Under the pieces are notes generated by a model. It was not told the origin of the DNA. It ran no database searches and saw only the letters and a list, made by a program, of their open reading frames with translations. Of a stretch of DNA of 64,000 bases, positions 1-8,486 are shown in pieces (positions within the stretch are counted from its first letter, which is position 1; each line of letters opens with the position of its first letter). The translations under genes were made by a program, and so were the position numbers. The DNA is from JABWBD01 sp040768665 (lineage in GTDB: Bacteria; Planctomycetota; Planctomycetia; Pirellulales; Thermoguttaceae): assembly GCA_040768665.1 (NCBI GenBank), contig JAXGMN010000034.1:1-64000 (forward strand), written 5' to 3'.

Positions 1-2978
1 CCGGTTTCGGTCAAGATGCGAACGCAGTCGTCAGAGGACGACGACTGGATGCCGGACAGCGTTTGCTGAAAACCCTTCACCAGCGGGAGTATCGGCAAGT
101 TATGGGCTTCGGCCAGCGCCTTCAGTGGCAGGAGCTTCTCCATCTCATCGGCTGCCAGCTTTTTGAACGCTGTAGCGATGGCCCCCTCCTCGACATCGAC
201 CTCTTCGCCGGTCAACTCTTCCAACTGCTGCACCGCCTGGGTGAGCTTTTTCAGGCCAAGGGTCTGCCGAGGCGAGAACAATGATCCCCGAAAGGCTGGG
301 GTGTTCGCAAAAATCTTGCGGCAGAGCGGGTCTTGGTAGTTGTGGTAGCGGGTTCCCTGGTGGGTGGCTTCGATGCTCCCGGCACGGAACAACGTCGCCA
401 TGATAAGGCGGAGTATGTCGAGTTCCCAACCATAGGGCGTGCCGCCAAACCGATGCTCCAGGGCCTTGCCTGTGCGAGTCTCCTTGTTTCCGTACTCCTG
501 TTCGCTGGCGAGGTAGTCGTAGACTTCCTTGCAGATTTCGGCGTTCGGGTTCGGCACGAACTTCGGGCCTTCTTTGATGACCAGCCCTAGCCCCTTGTCG
601 CCCGCATAGAAAACCTCCGGGAGCGCCTTGAGATCGACCGTCTTGAGCAGCAGTTCGGGATGCCCTTTGTCGATTGCGCGAGCGCCCATCTCCAGCTTCG
701 GGTACAGGTCGGGAACGACTTTGCCCAACAGCTTCTTGACGATCTCGCCCAGGCCCTTGCCCAGGTCGGAGCCATCCCACGACATGCCCCTGAACAGGGA
801 CGTACCCTTTTCCAGGGCATCGACCATCTTGTCCCGAAGCCGGTTCTGGTAGCCCAAGACGGCGTTCTTCTCGTCCTGGAGGCAGGTGGCCTCGTCGGGG
901 GCGATCTTGTTTGCGGCGCGCAACTGGTCGTACTTCTCGACCATCTTGCGGGAGGCGTGCAACTGGGCCACCAACTCGTCAATCTCGGGATTCAGGCCGT
1001 ACACCCAGTAGACATCGTTCTCATGGGCATTCTGACGGCTTTCGTCCCGAACCCCGGCGATCTTCTTCGGAAGCTCGTCGTTGTCGTCGGCAATCGACAC
1101 CCTGATCGGCAGGTCGCCTTCATCGCCCAAGGCCGTGCCATCGACGGTCAAGCCGATTCGGAACGTGCGGCAGTCCTTGTAGCGGTAGGTGCGCAACGAG
1201 GCTTCCCCAAAGATGTCTCGTAGCGAGGCACGGGTGATCTCGTTGCATTCCCGTGGTTTCGGCTCCAGGTAGCCGCTTCGCTCGATCTCCCAGTTCTTCT
1301 CCTGGGCCGTTTGCAGCTTCCAGCCTTCCTCGGTGTTGCGGATGAACTGGGCGTCCTTGAGCCGCTTCACCGCCGCTTCGACCTGGGCGAGCGGTTCGGG
1401 TTTACCGACCTCGTCAACCAGAAAGGCGGCAATGTTCTTCTCCGTGCGAGGCAAATCCCGGATGAACTCCAACAGGCAAATCACCTTGGCCACACGCAGC
1501 GACCAGCCGCAGTCATCAGAGTTGCTCTTGAAGCGTTCTCCGATCTCGTGGATGTCGGTACGTTTTTCGTTCGACAGGTTGCCCTCGACCAACTCGAACA
1601 CCTTGTCCAGGGTGACGAGGGTCTTGATCGGTTTCTTGGCCAGTGCCGTGCGGTCGGACACCAGCATCTCGTAGGCTTGTTTGATGATCGTGCGGTTGCT
1701 GCCGCCGTAGTGGCGAGGCGCTCCCGGCTGGAGCCGGATTCCCGACATGATCCCAATGCACAGATCGATGTAGTGCGGTGGATAGGGATAGAAGAGGACG
1801 AAATCCTCTTCGGTGATCTCCGTTCTCCGGGTGGTTCGCTCCAACCGCAGAGCCACGTTCAACGAGGCGGGGTTTTCGTTGAACAGCCTTTTGAGTTCGG
1901 CCACGGCTTCTGGCTTCTTCGCAAGCACACGCTTGGTGGCGACCTCCCGGATGTCGGAAGGAGCCAGATCGACACGCCAGCGGAAGCGATCCTGGAGCTT
2001 GGCCAGTTCGACTCGGCGGGAGTCGATGGCGGCGACCACCTCGTCGAGCTTCTCCTGCGAGGTAACGATGATCCAGCAGGGGGCCGGGATCTTGCGGGCT
2101 TTGCAGAGGCTCTTGCCGACCTTGCCGAACTCCTCGACCGTGGCCCGGAGATCTTCGATCTTGTCGCCGCTACGGGCGACGTGCTGCCCCACTTCGTCGA
2201 TGATGAAGACAATCGCCTTGCCGGGCCGACGACGGCCCATAAGCTCGAACGTCCGCTCGACGACCTTCTTGACCGTGATGACGTTTTCACGGGCCTTTTG
2301 GGTGTGCGCCCAGGAGTCCGGCGTGGTGAACGTCTCGGAATCGATCTCGTGGAGGACACGGCTGGCACGGGAAACCTTCTGCGCCCCCTTCCGCACCTTC
2401 TTCCAGCCTTCGGGGTAAAGGTCGTTGCATTTTGCGACGAAGGCATCGAGTTTGCCTTCGGCCTCTAGCTCGATCTCCAGTTCGGCGATGTCGAAGTCTT
2501 CGGCGTAACCCAGTTCCCGCAGCAGCACGGTGTAGATCAATTCGGCGATCCGCTCCGTCACCTTGCGGGTGTCCCGTTCCTTGGCGACCTCGAACAGCAC
2601 GACCTCCATCGGGACGCGAGTGGTGATCGAATCCAGTAGATTGGAGACCCGTTCGTCGTCGATCTGCTGCTTGAACAGCGTGGCGTAGCTCTGACCGAGA
2701 ACCTTTCGGTCTTGCAGCGCATAGCCCAGGTTTTTGACCAACGAGCTTTTGCCCGAGCCAAAGAAGCCCGAGGTCCAGATGCCAACGCTGTCGTGCGGGT
2801 CTGCGACCGCTTCGGCAATTGCCCCGAGAAGCTGGGCGTACTGGTCCCGGATGCTTTCCGTGGCGATGTATTCGGTGATCTCCGAGTGGAGGTCTTCATC
2901 GCCCGCCTGATCGACCTGGATGACCTCGACAATCTTGCGACTGAGATCCCGTGACAGCAGCTCGCCAATCGTTTTCAT
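1..2978 (-). CDS. brxC: BREX system P-loop protein BrxC, 5' part (cut by left window edge)
   Basis: The frame reads from ATG at 2978 without a stop to the left edge: 992 complete codons of a protein that is usually about 1,200 residues. It begins MKTIGELLSRDLSRKI. A Walker A (GFFGSGKS, residues 71-78) and a Walker B (IVFIIDEVGQ, Asp261-Glu262) are visible, so this is a P-loop ATPase. Length, motifs and position directly after brxA and brxB identify BrxC/PglY, the ATPase of BREX anti-phage systems. An AGGAAGG Shine-Dalgarno lies about 6 bases before the ATG, and only 11 bases separate it from brxB. In type 1 BREX the next genes are pglX (methylase), pglZ and brxL, expected to the left of this window; that is inference. 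Plus-strand reading frames across this stretch are shadows. Confidence 0.93.
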   Translation of the reverse strand, partial: MKTIGELLSRDLSRKIVEVIQVDQAGDEDLHSEITEYIATESIRDQYAQLLGAIAEAVADPHDSVGIWTSGFFGSGKSSLVKNLGYALQDRKVLGQSYATLFKQQIDDERVSNLLDSITTRVPMEVVLFEVAKERDTRKVTERIAELIYTVLLRELGYAEDFDIAELEIELEAEGKLDAFVAKCNDLYPEGWKKVRKGAQKVSRASRVLHEIDSETFTTPDSWAHTQKARENVITVKKVVERTFELMGRRRPGKAIVFIIDEVGQHVARSGDKIEDLRATVEEFGKVGKSLCKARKIPAPCWIIVTSQEKLDEVVAAIDSRRVELAKLQDRFRWRVDLAPSDIREVATKRVLAKKPEAVAELKRLFNENPASLNVALRLERTTRRTEITEEDFVLFYPYPPHYIDLCIGIMSGIRLQPGAPRHYGGSNRTIIKQAYEMLVSDRTALAKKPIKTLVTLDKVFELVEGNLSNEKRTDIHEIGERFKSNSDDCGWSLRVAKVICLLEFIRDLPRTEKNIAAFLVDEVGKPEPLAQVEAAVKRLKDAQFIRNTEEGWKLQTAQEKNWEIERSGYLEPKPRECNEITRASLRDIFGEASLRTYRYKDCRTFRIGLTVDGTALGDEGDLPIRVSIADDNDELPKKIAGVRDESRQNAHENDVYWVYGLNPEIDELVAQLHASRKMVEKYDQLRAANKIAPDEATCLQDEKNAVLGYQNRLRDKMVDALEKGTSLFRGMSWDGSDLGKGLGEIVKKLLGKVVPDLYPKLEMGARAIDKGHPELLLKTVDLKALPEVFYAGDKGLGLVIKEGPKFVPNPNAEICKEVYDYLASEQEYGNKETRTGKALEHRFGGTPYGWELDILRLIMATLFRAGSIEATHQGTRYHNYQDPLCRKIFANTPAFRGSLFSPRQTLGLKKLTQAVQQLEELTGEEVDVEEGAIATAFKKLAADEMEKLLPLKALAEAHNLPILPLVKGFQQTLSGIQSSSSDDCVRILTET

Positions 2979-2989
2979 TGGTACCTTCC

Positions 2990-3577
2990 TCAGCCGTAGA
3001 TCTTCACTCGGTAGTTGCCCAGTGCTTCCCGATCCTTGAGGTCCATGAAACGCAGTCCGGTCGTTCCCTCGATGGAACCCGGATAGAACATGATGGTCGT
3101 CACACGGGTCTTGCCCTGAATTTGGTCGAGCAGCTTCGACATGTGGTAAAGGCCCGGAGCCATTGCCGCCACACGGGTCAGCATGGCGACCGCCTTCTCC
3201 GGATTGAGCGCGGAGAGCCGCTCGATCACCAGCTCGGCCAACGGACGCCAATCACGATCCGACAGGTACGTTGTGACCTGCTCTTGGGCAGCGAGATATC
3301 CCCGCTGCCGCTCCAGTTCGACGACTGCCGCCAGCCCCTCGCTTTCCTCGATGGACTTCCACAACAACTCGGACATGGGAATGATGTGGACCTGTTTTCC
3401 TGCTTCCTCCAGCCGCGTCGCCAGGAGACGGACCTCACGACGAAGCTGCCACTCCTCGTCCTGGTTGTAGCGAAGTATGGCGAACGGCAGGTCGTGGTAG
3501 ACGCTAATCCGCTGCGGCACCGCCTTCAGGTCGTTTTCGAGGAGTTCAATGCGTTCTTTCAGCGAGGACATTCGCAT
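2990..3577 (-). CDS. brxB: BREX protein BrxB (DUF1788)
   Basis: A protein of 195 residues matching BrxB/DUF1788 in size, in the N-terminal pattern (SLKERIELLENDLKA, then FAILRYNQDEEWQLRRE) and in lying between brxA and brxC. BrxB is a small conserved BREX component of unclear biochemical role. Two ATGs are possible, at 3577 and 3571; the AGAGGAGT ribosome site sits just before the first, about 10 bases before the second. The start lies 32 bases inside the end of brxA, so translation is probably coupled. No signal peptide or membrane segment is seen, so it should be cytoplasmic. Confidence 0.9.
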   Translation of the reverse strand: MRMSSLKERIELLENDLKAVPQRISVYHDLPFAILRYNQDEEWQLRREVRLLATRLEEAGKQVHIIPMSELLWKSIEESEGLAAVVELERQRGYLAAQEQVTTYLSDRDWRPLAELVIERLSALNPEKAVAMLTRVAAMAPGLYHMSKLLDQIQGKTRVTTIMFYPGSIEGTTGLRFMDLKDREALGNYRVKIYG

Positions 3578-4376
3578 ACTCCTCTAGGGTCTGGGCCGGG
3601 AAGGTCAAGCGGGTCACCGTACCCGCCGCATGGTACTCCAGCAGGCCCTTCTGATGAGCCTCGAAGAGGAACCGCTCGACGCCCTCATGCGGCAGGAAGA
3701 AGAGCTTCCAGTCGGGCAGGTCGAGCAGCTTGGCTCCCGATGGCTGGTGTTGCTTCAGGTAGTACGTGATGTAGGCGAACGACTCCGTGGGCAGGTAGGC
3801 AGGGGCGATCTGCTTGTTGACCGCACCCTGCAAGACGCCGAAGTCCCGCAGCGCCGAGAGGAGTCCCTGTGCGACCCGCCGAGTCGTCGGTTCGGACCAC
3901 TGGCTGGTCGTCCTCCCCGCCGCCACCCACTTCGACAACTCATGCTGAAGATCGACGGCATCCACGTCAGTGATGCCTTGCCCCTTGCGGGGCAGCAGAA
4001 TATCCGTCACGGCGTCGTAGAGCAGGGGGTCGGCTTTGGCGGCGTGGAAATAAAGGATGCGATCCAGCGAGGCGGTGGGGAACCGTTTCTGTACGAGGAC
4101 CACAAGGGCCTTCGTGACCTCCTCCTCTTTGAGATACCGCTGTCGGAAGATCTTCAGGATATCTTCGACCCTGGAGCGGGAAGCCTTGCCGAAGACGTTC
4201 TCCTCCCGGAACCGGCGCAGGTTGTCCCGCACCGGTTGGGACGAATCCCACTGGGAGAGGAGGGTTCTGGTGTCGCTGAGAAGTGCGCCCGCCTTGATGA
4301 TTTTGGTGGTGTAGCGTTCGGAGCGGGCGGCTAGGCCGTCTGTCCCTCTGCCGCTCGCTTTCCGTCTCTTGACCAT
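3546..4376 (-). CDS. brxA: BREX protein BrxA (DUF1819)
   Basis: 276 residues from ATG at 4376. The motif YTTKIIKAGALLSDTRTLL near residue 24 is the conserved start of BrxA/DUF1819, a NusB-like-fold, DNA-binding BREX component. An upstream ATG at 4466 would add 30 residues of low-complexity sequence; 4376 was chosen because it has a GGTGGAG site five bases upstream and leaves only a short basic leader. It is the first gene of the visible operon brxA-brxB-brxC. A weak sigma-70-like pair on the minus strand (TTGCAT at 4482-4477, 17-base spacer, TAAACT at 4459-4454) is a candidate promoter, but only 3 of 6 and 4 of 6 positions match consensus. Confidence 0.88.
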   Translation of the reverse strand: MVKRRKASGRGTDGLAARSERYTTKIIKAGALLSDTRTLLSQWDSSQPVRDNLRRFREENVFGKASRSRVEDILKIFRQRYLKEEEVTKALVVLVQKRFPTASLDRILYFHAAKADPLLYDAVTDILLPRKGQGITDVDAVDLQHELSKWVAAGRTTSQWSEPTTRRVAQGLLSALRDFGVLQGAVNKQIAPAYLPTESFAYITYYLKQHQPSGAKLLDLPDWKLFFLPHEGVERFLFEAHQKGLLEYHAAGTVTRLTFPAQTLEEYANVLAERTH

Positions 4377-4719
4377 CGTCACTCCACCACCGTTTCGCAC
4401 CATAGCTCTAGATCCCTGCCTCATTCCAGCCGCATTCATGCAGGCAACTCGTGAGTTTACCGCCACTACAGGGAGTATGCAAGCTCCCCCTCAATCCTAA
4501 GTATTCCTGAGGCGGCAGGTTGTGCGTTCGGCGCAAACCTAACCGGTATCGCAGATTACCGCTGCGCACCTCCTGCAAAACAGAACACACACTCTGGCAA
4601 GCAGTCCTCCTCCGTGGTCTCTGCTCACTCCTGTTCCAATCCCCTCCCCGTAGTTCCTGCCGCCCATATTCCTGCCCTCCCCCAGCACCTCGGCACCAGC
4701 GTGCTTACATTCGTCCCTC

Positions 4720-4855
4720 CCCATATTCTTTTCCCCCCATCTTCTTTTCGCCACAAGCTTGGCCCGGCCTTCGGCTGCAACCAAACGAGAATTGGCCATT
4801 CGAGGAAGGCGGAGCGGAGAAAAGAAGATGGTGGAAAAGAATATGAGGAGGTTGT
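4720..4855. repeat. MITE-like palindromic element with inverted terminal arms
   Basis: The left arm (about 4720-4752) is the near reverse complement of the right arm (about 4805-4850); both contain the string AAAAGAAGATGG followed by GGAAAAGAATAT. Between them is a shorter inverted piece, AAGCTTGGCCCGGCCTTCGG. The right half recurs at about 5840-5930 and 8884-8975, where the left arm is missing. No transposase is visible, so mobility is inference. Confidence 0.65.
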
Positions 4856-4900
4856 CCCAGGCTGTGCCACTTCCAACGCAATGCTGCGGCGCAGTAACTC

Positions 4901-5116
4901 CTCAAACTGTAAACGCCACCACCGACCCCGCGTCGGTGGGGCGATGTTTGGCAACTACAAACGGCGATCCTGTAGGCCGTTTTGTGATTTCGTTCCGCCG
5001 CTCGGCCTGTAGGGCCGAGCGGCGGGCGAAATCACAAAACGAGGGTTCTTGGCGTTTGTAGTTGCCAAACATCGCCCCACCGGGATAAACCACGGTGGTG
5101 GCGTTTACAGTTTGAG
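4901..5116. repeat. Nested 216 bp palindrome (cruciform-forming)
   Basis: Four perfect inverted-repeat stems are nested: 4901-4923 with 5094-5116 (23 bp), 4935-4963 with 5053-5081 (29 bp), 4978-4992 with 5027-5041 (15 bp) and 4995-5007 with 5013-5025 (13 bp), around a five-base loop. Bulges between stems are unequal on the two sides. The outer stem starts CTCAAACTGTAAACG and the innermost is CCGCCGCTCGGCC. It could extrude as a cruciform or fold as one long hairpin RNA. No coding content is seen. Confidence 0.9.
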
Positions 5117-5293
5117 TAACTCCAATCCCCGCCTCCACTTACCGCTGGTGTTTCAAGAAAGTGCTTGACCTAGCGCGCCGCATCGACCACAATGACGCAG
5201 GTCAATGGACATGCGAACACATGCCCCCACGGACCGGCAGCAGCCGACTTTACGGCTTGCCGCTCCGGAGCTCTTTGACAACGTGGTTCTGAG

Positions 5294-5372
5294 TGCCTAT
5301 CCCAAAACCGTCGGGGACTGGCTCATTTTGCGGAGTCTTCGGAGCAAAATGTGCCTGTCCCCCTCTCCTCGT
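5294..5372. repeat. Family 1 palindromic element, right outer arm missing
   Basis: Contains the left outer arm CCTATCCCAAAACC, then GGGGACTGGCTCATTTTGC, a loop, and GCAAAATGTGCCTGTCCCC. The matching outer arm (GGTTTTGGGATAGG) present in the other copies is absent, so this copy is truncated. Complete copies lie at 28218-28320, 43639-43740 and 55242-55343. Confidence 0.85.
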
Positions 5373-5715
5373 GCAAGTGCACCTCCGTGGTGAACAGCAG
5401 TCCCCTCCTGCCCCGAGCGTCCATGGTCTGCCGGCACTGCCGGCGACCTTTCCACCCAGAAGCGCGTGGTGCCCAAGGTGCCTCCGTTCTGAGAAATCGC
5501 CAACTTGGGCACCACACTCGCCGCCCCCTCATCCCTCAACCCTCATCCCTCGTCCGTCCCCCCTGCAGACTCCGGGTGGTCCGGGGCAGGGACTTTTGGA
5601 AAATCGGGGTTCTTGTCCGCCAAATTCGCCCTGGATAAATGGGAGCTGCTGTTGCGGACGCTGGCCAACGATGTGTAGGAGGTGAGTTGAGGGTTGAGAG
5701 TCGAGGGCCAGACAA

Positions 5716-5935
5716 CAGGGCCGGTGTGTATGGCCGTTGGCCAAAGCAACTCGTTGGTGCCTTGGTTCCCTGGGGTTCCTCATCGGGTGAGGAACCCCAG
5801 GCTACGGTGGCGATGGCCTTTGGCCAAGACAGGCGGGCTTAAGCTTGGCCCGGCCTTCGGCCGCAACCAAACGAGAATTGGCGATTCGAGGAAGGTGGAG
5901 GGGAGAAAAGAAGATGGTGGAAAAGAATATTCCAT
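5716..5935. repeat. Long direct repeat, copy A
   Basis: Nearly identical to 8760-8975. It includes TGGCCGTTGGCCA, a perfect 14 bp stem (CCTGGGGTTCCTCA, 5769-5782, with its complement 5788-5801) and the AAGCTTGGCCCGGCCTTCGG block ending in GAAAAGAATAT. It abuts a DUF4058 remnant on its right, while copy B lies upstream of the full DUF4058 gene. Confidence 0.85.
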
Positions 5936-5943
5936 GCGGTTGT

Positions 5944-6447
5944 TCAATCGGCAGGTTCCAGCAAGCGGCGAATCTCGCGGGGCAGCACGCGCCACGTGGC
6001 GTGATACGTCTCTTCCAGCGGCACGTTGACGCCCTGGTCGTCACAGAGGAACAGGGGCATCTCGGGCAGCGGATCGCCCACCGCAATCGGCTCCACGTAC
6101 GCGGTCAAAACCGGCGAAACCTGATAGGCGACCAAGGTGAGACGCTTGTCCGCCGGCAACTCGAACGGTTCGTCGGAATAGACGGCCGAGATGACCTGGT
6201 GAATGCCGCCCACATCGTGAGCGCCGGGCGGGAACGGATCGATGATCAGCAAGTTCACCTGTTGGTCGAGTAGATCGACGCACTTGTCGACGAACGTCCG
6301 TAGCGAGTGCTGCCGGTCCTTGTTTCCGGGCGACACCACTTCCACGACCGCCACAACTCTTCCCAATTCGTGCCGCACGACCACGCGGGGGGCGAGAATT
6401 GGGGTCAGGCCGTCAGCAGTCAATAGGCTTGTGTTGAACGACGGCAT
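5944..6447 (-). pseudogene. N-terminally truncated DUF4058 copy
   Basis: The frame ends in the same 148 or so C-terminal residues as the full DUF4058 protein at 7746-8486 (for example VVAVVEVVSPGNKDRQ and VLPREIRRLLEPAD), with only a few differences. The two copies match base for base from about 5925/7728 to 6389/8190, then diverge abruptly. In this copy the first 19 or so residues (MPSFNTSLLTADGLTPILA) have no counterpart in the full protein, and about 100 N-terminal residues are missing. It looks like a partial duplicate joined to unrelated sequence. It might still be translated, but no ribosome site is evident. Confidence 0.75.
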
Positions 6448-6609
6448 CGGGTGGAATCAAAGGGGGCATCCTGACGCGACCTCGTTTCTCTTTCCCAGCC
6501 GGCTGCGATCCGTGTGGCCCCTGCTTGGAGTGTCTCCGCAGCGATTGCTTCTCAGAACTGTGAAGTGTTCTCGAACAGGAGGCAACGGAGGAAACCGAGT
6601 CGAGATTCG

Positions 6610-6918
6610 TCATTCTCCGTCCCGGAAACGCCGCAGTATAACCTCGACATCTCTCGCGGCGTGAACAACCTGCACGACTCGTATACCGGACCGGATCGGT
6701 TGGTAGAGAATAAGGTAGCTGCTAGAGACGAACGTGCGAACACCAGGCGCGATGTCATTGCGAGCTTCGCCCATGAGAGGATTCTGGGCCAACGCCGCGA
6801 ACGTGCCCAGGAATGTCTCGCGCAGCCTGCCCGCCGCGCCGGGATTTCGCTCCGCGATGTGCTGATAGATTTCACGAAGGTCCTTACGCGCTGCACGTGC
6901 GACAACGAAGCGGCTCAT
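6610..6918 (-). CDS. ParE/RelE-family toxin
   Basis: 102 residues with the typical ParE layout: an N-terminal helix with R-A-A-R-K-D-L-R-E-I-Y, then FLGTFAALAQNPLMGEAR, and a C-terminal strand ending VVQVVHAARDVEVILRR. Toxins of this family act on DNA gyrase (ParE) or on ribosome-bound mRNA (RelE); which applies here cannot be read from sequence. Its ATG overlaps the stop of the upstream antitoxin gene by 4 bases, the usual arrangement of a type II toxin-antitoxin operon. It sits between two DUF4058 copies in the repeat island. Confidence 0.85.
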   Translation of the reverse strand: MSRFVVARAARKDLREIYQHIAERNPGAAGRLRETFLGTFAALAQNPLMGEARNDIAPGVRTFVSSSYLILYQPIRSGIRVVQVVHAARDVEVILRRFRDGE

Positions 6919-7196
6919 CCAAATCGCCTTCTTGCGGCAATTTCTGCATTGACTTCCGCCTCGATTTCATCAAAGAACTCGCCCAGCGCCTCCTCGCCCT
7001 CCAACTCGATCCCCTCGCCGCGCTCGAGGCTGTCGATACGCGCTTCGACGTCCCTTTTCCATTGGAGACGCCGCTGCTGGCTCGCTCGCAAAACCCGCAG
7101 GGCATCCAGAATGACCTCGTCTTCGCTCTGGTAGCGTCCCGAAGCGAGTTCTTCCTGGATGAGACTCTGGATTTCCGAGGAGAATGCATGGGACAT
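6915..7196 (-). CDS. ParD-like antitoxin
   Basis: 93 residues. The N-terminal part (FSSEIQSLIQEELASGRYQSEDEVILDAL) has the ribbon-helix-helix pattern of the ParD/CopG antitoxin family, including the GRYQSEDEVI stretch; the acidic C-terminus (LEGEEALGEFFDEIEAEV) would wrap the toxin. AAGGAG lies eight bases before the ATG. The gene precedes and overlaps the toxin gene. Antitoxins of this type usually repress their own promoter; no clear operator was identified upstream. Confidence 0.85.
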   Translation of the reverse strand: MSHAFSSEIQSLIQEELASGRYQSEDEVILDALRVLRASQQRRLQWKRDVEARIDSLERGEGIELEGEEALGEFFDEIEAEVNAEIAARRRFG

Positions 7197-7745
7197 GGAA
7201 AAACTCCTTCAAGTCTCTCTATCCTACCATTGATTCCTGCCGAATACAACGCCGTCAACACTTGGGGGTCTCGTGGTCTTGGGGCTCGGGCCCTTTCCCC
7301 CACCGCGGAGGATGAATTCCGTTTTCGATCTCAAGAACCATCTTCTTTTCCCTCATCTTCTTTTCTATCCTCCCAACCCCTTCGGTAACCGTTCACGCGG
7401 CGGCCGGGGACTGGTCCATTTTTCGGCCAATTCGGGTGTTTTGGCATCAAAGACGTTGGCCGAAAACATGGACCTGTCCCCCTCTCTTCCGCCCCGTCAA
7501 CGGTTACCCGCTTCGTTTGCCGGGACTCACGGCAGAGGTGGGCAGGTCAAAACACGCGGTCTCCTGGCAGCGTGGTGTCTTCTCGTTCTGGTCCGCAACG
7601 GCAGCGGAGGAGAATGCCTTGGGAGCCAAGCTATCCATGAGGTCTTCTCTGCGCTCGAGCGCTTCTCTGCGTTGTCCCCTCTGTATTGAGAAGTTCAATG
7701 GGCAACGCAGAGAAACAAAGGACTACGAATATTCCATGCGGTTGT
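7197..7745. other. Gene-free stretch with repeats
   Basis: No credible gene. It contains a block at about 7308-7375 that recurs at about 8970-9030 (GAGGATGAATTCCGTTTTCG), a complete family 3 palindrome (7385-7507) and an inverted repeat (TTCTCTGCGTTG near 7663, complement near 7703-7714). The DUF4058 homology block starts at about 7728. Confidence 0.6.
7385..7507. repeat. Family 3 palindromic element, copy 1
   Basis: Bounded by GTAACCGTT and AACGGTTAC. Inside are GGGGACTGGTCCATTTTTCGGCC and its imperfect complement GGCCGAAAACATGGACCTGTCCCC. Similar elements are at 20367-20489 (inverted orientation) and 33147-33270, with a remnant near 12323-12365. Confidence 0.88.
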
Positions 7746-8486
7746 TCAATCGGCAGGTTCCAGCAAGCGGCGAATCTCGCGGGGCAGCACGCGCCAGGTG
7801 GCGTGATACGTCTCTTCCAGCGGCACGTTGACGCCCTGGTCGTCACAGAGGAACAGGGGCATCTCGGGCAGCGGATCGCCCACCGCAATCGGCTCCACGT
7901 ACGCGGTCAACAGCGGCGAAACCTGATAGGCGACCAAGGTGAGACGTTTGTCCGCCGGCAACTCGAACGGTTCGTCGGAATAGACGGCCGAGATGACCTG
8001 GTGAATGCCGCCCACATCGTGAGCGCCGGGCGGGAACGGATCGATGATCAGCAAGTTCACCTGTTGGTCGAGTAGATCGACGCACTTGTCGACGAACGTC
8101 CGTAGCGAGTGCTGCCGGTCCTTGTTTCCGGGCGACACCACTTCCACGACCGCCACAACTCTTCCCAATTCGTGCCGCACGACCACGCGGTGCGTCTTCC
8201 GAGCGTAACGTTGCGTTTCGGGCGGATACTGCACGACGAACCGCGTTTGCGAGCGGACGGGCACCGTCGTTACCCCTCCCTCGCCGCCCCGGCATGGCGT
8301 CGCGGCGGCGAACGTCTCGAGTGCCACGACATCGGTCTCCGGCTGTCCGATGATCTGCTCGGCCATCGCGAAATAACCCGCAGGCAGCAAACCGGCGTTG
8401 AGCCGGTCCATGATCGCCGCGATCCAGCGAAAATGGAAGTTGTGATAAATCCCGGACTTTACGCGTGCCCAATCGTGCATCGGCAT
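7746..8486 (-). CDS. DUF4058 family protein
   Basis: 246 residues from ATG at 8486, beginning MPMHDWARVKSGIYHNFHF. This start and the later block VVAVVEVVSPGNKDRQHSL are typical of the DUF4058 family, common in planctomycetes and cyanobacteria, often in many copies. The E-x-x-S-P-x-N-K block resembles the active-site region of PD-(D/E)XK-like families such as Uma2; a nuclease role is only inference. Start chosen because family members begin MP-x-HDW; the upstream open frame (to 8828) is repeat sequence. A truncated duplicate lies at 5944-6447. The ribosome site is weak. Confidence 0.82.
   Translation of the reverse strand: MPMHDWARVKSGIYHNFHFRWIAAIMDRLNAGLLPAGYFAMAEQIIGQPETDVVALETFAAATPCRGGEGGVTTVPVRSQTRFVVQYPPETQRYARKTHRVVVRHELGRVVAVVEVVSPGNKDRQHSLRTFVDKCVDLLDQQVNLLIIDPFPPGAHDVGGIHQVISAVYSDEPFELPADKRLTLVAYQVSPLLTAYVEPIAVGDPLPEMPLFLCDDQGVNVPLEETYHATWRVLPREIRRLLEPAD

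Larger units (their letters stand above)
4377..5943. other. Gene-free repeat cluster between brxA and the DUF4058 remnant
   Basis: About 1.57 kb without a convincing gene. It holds an imperfect palindromic element (4720-4855), a nested cruciform (4901-5116), a truncated family 1 palindrome (5294-5372), a 12 bp perfect hairpin stem (5466-5477 with 5504-5515, GTGGTGCCCAAG) and a long direct repeat (5716-5935). Short open frames here are made by the palindromes themselves, since both strands of a palindrome stay open together, and they show no family resemblance. Such density beside a defence operon suggests a region tolerant of insertion. Confidence 0.7.

Noticed and set aside
1311..2468. Long plus-strand open frame across brxC
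   Set aside because: It is the antisense shadow of brxC, which has Walker motifs, a ribosome site and operon context; the plus frame has no family features.
4614..5138. Several overlapping small frames near 4600-5140
   Set aside because: They come from the palindromes, which are open on both strands; no ribosome sites or families.
5294..5783. Possible CRISPR array in the repeat cluster
   Set aside because: Repeats are palindromic, of different kinds and not evenly spaced; no spacers of equal length, no cas genes.
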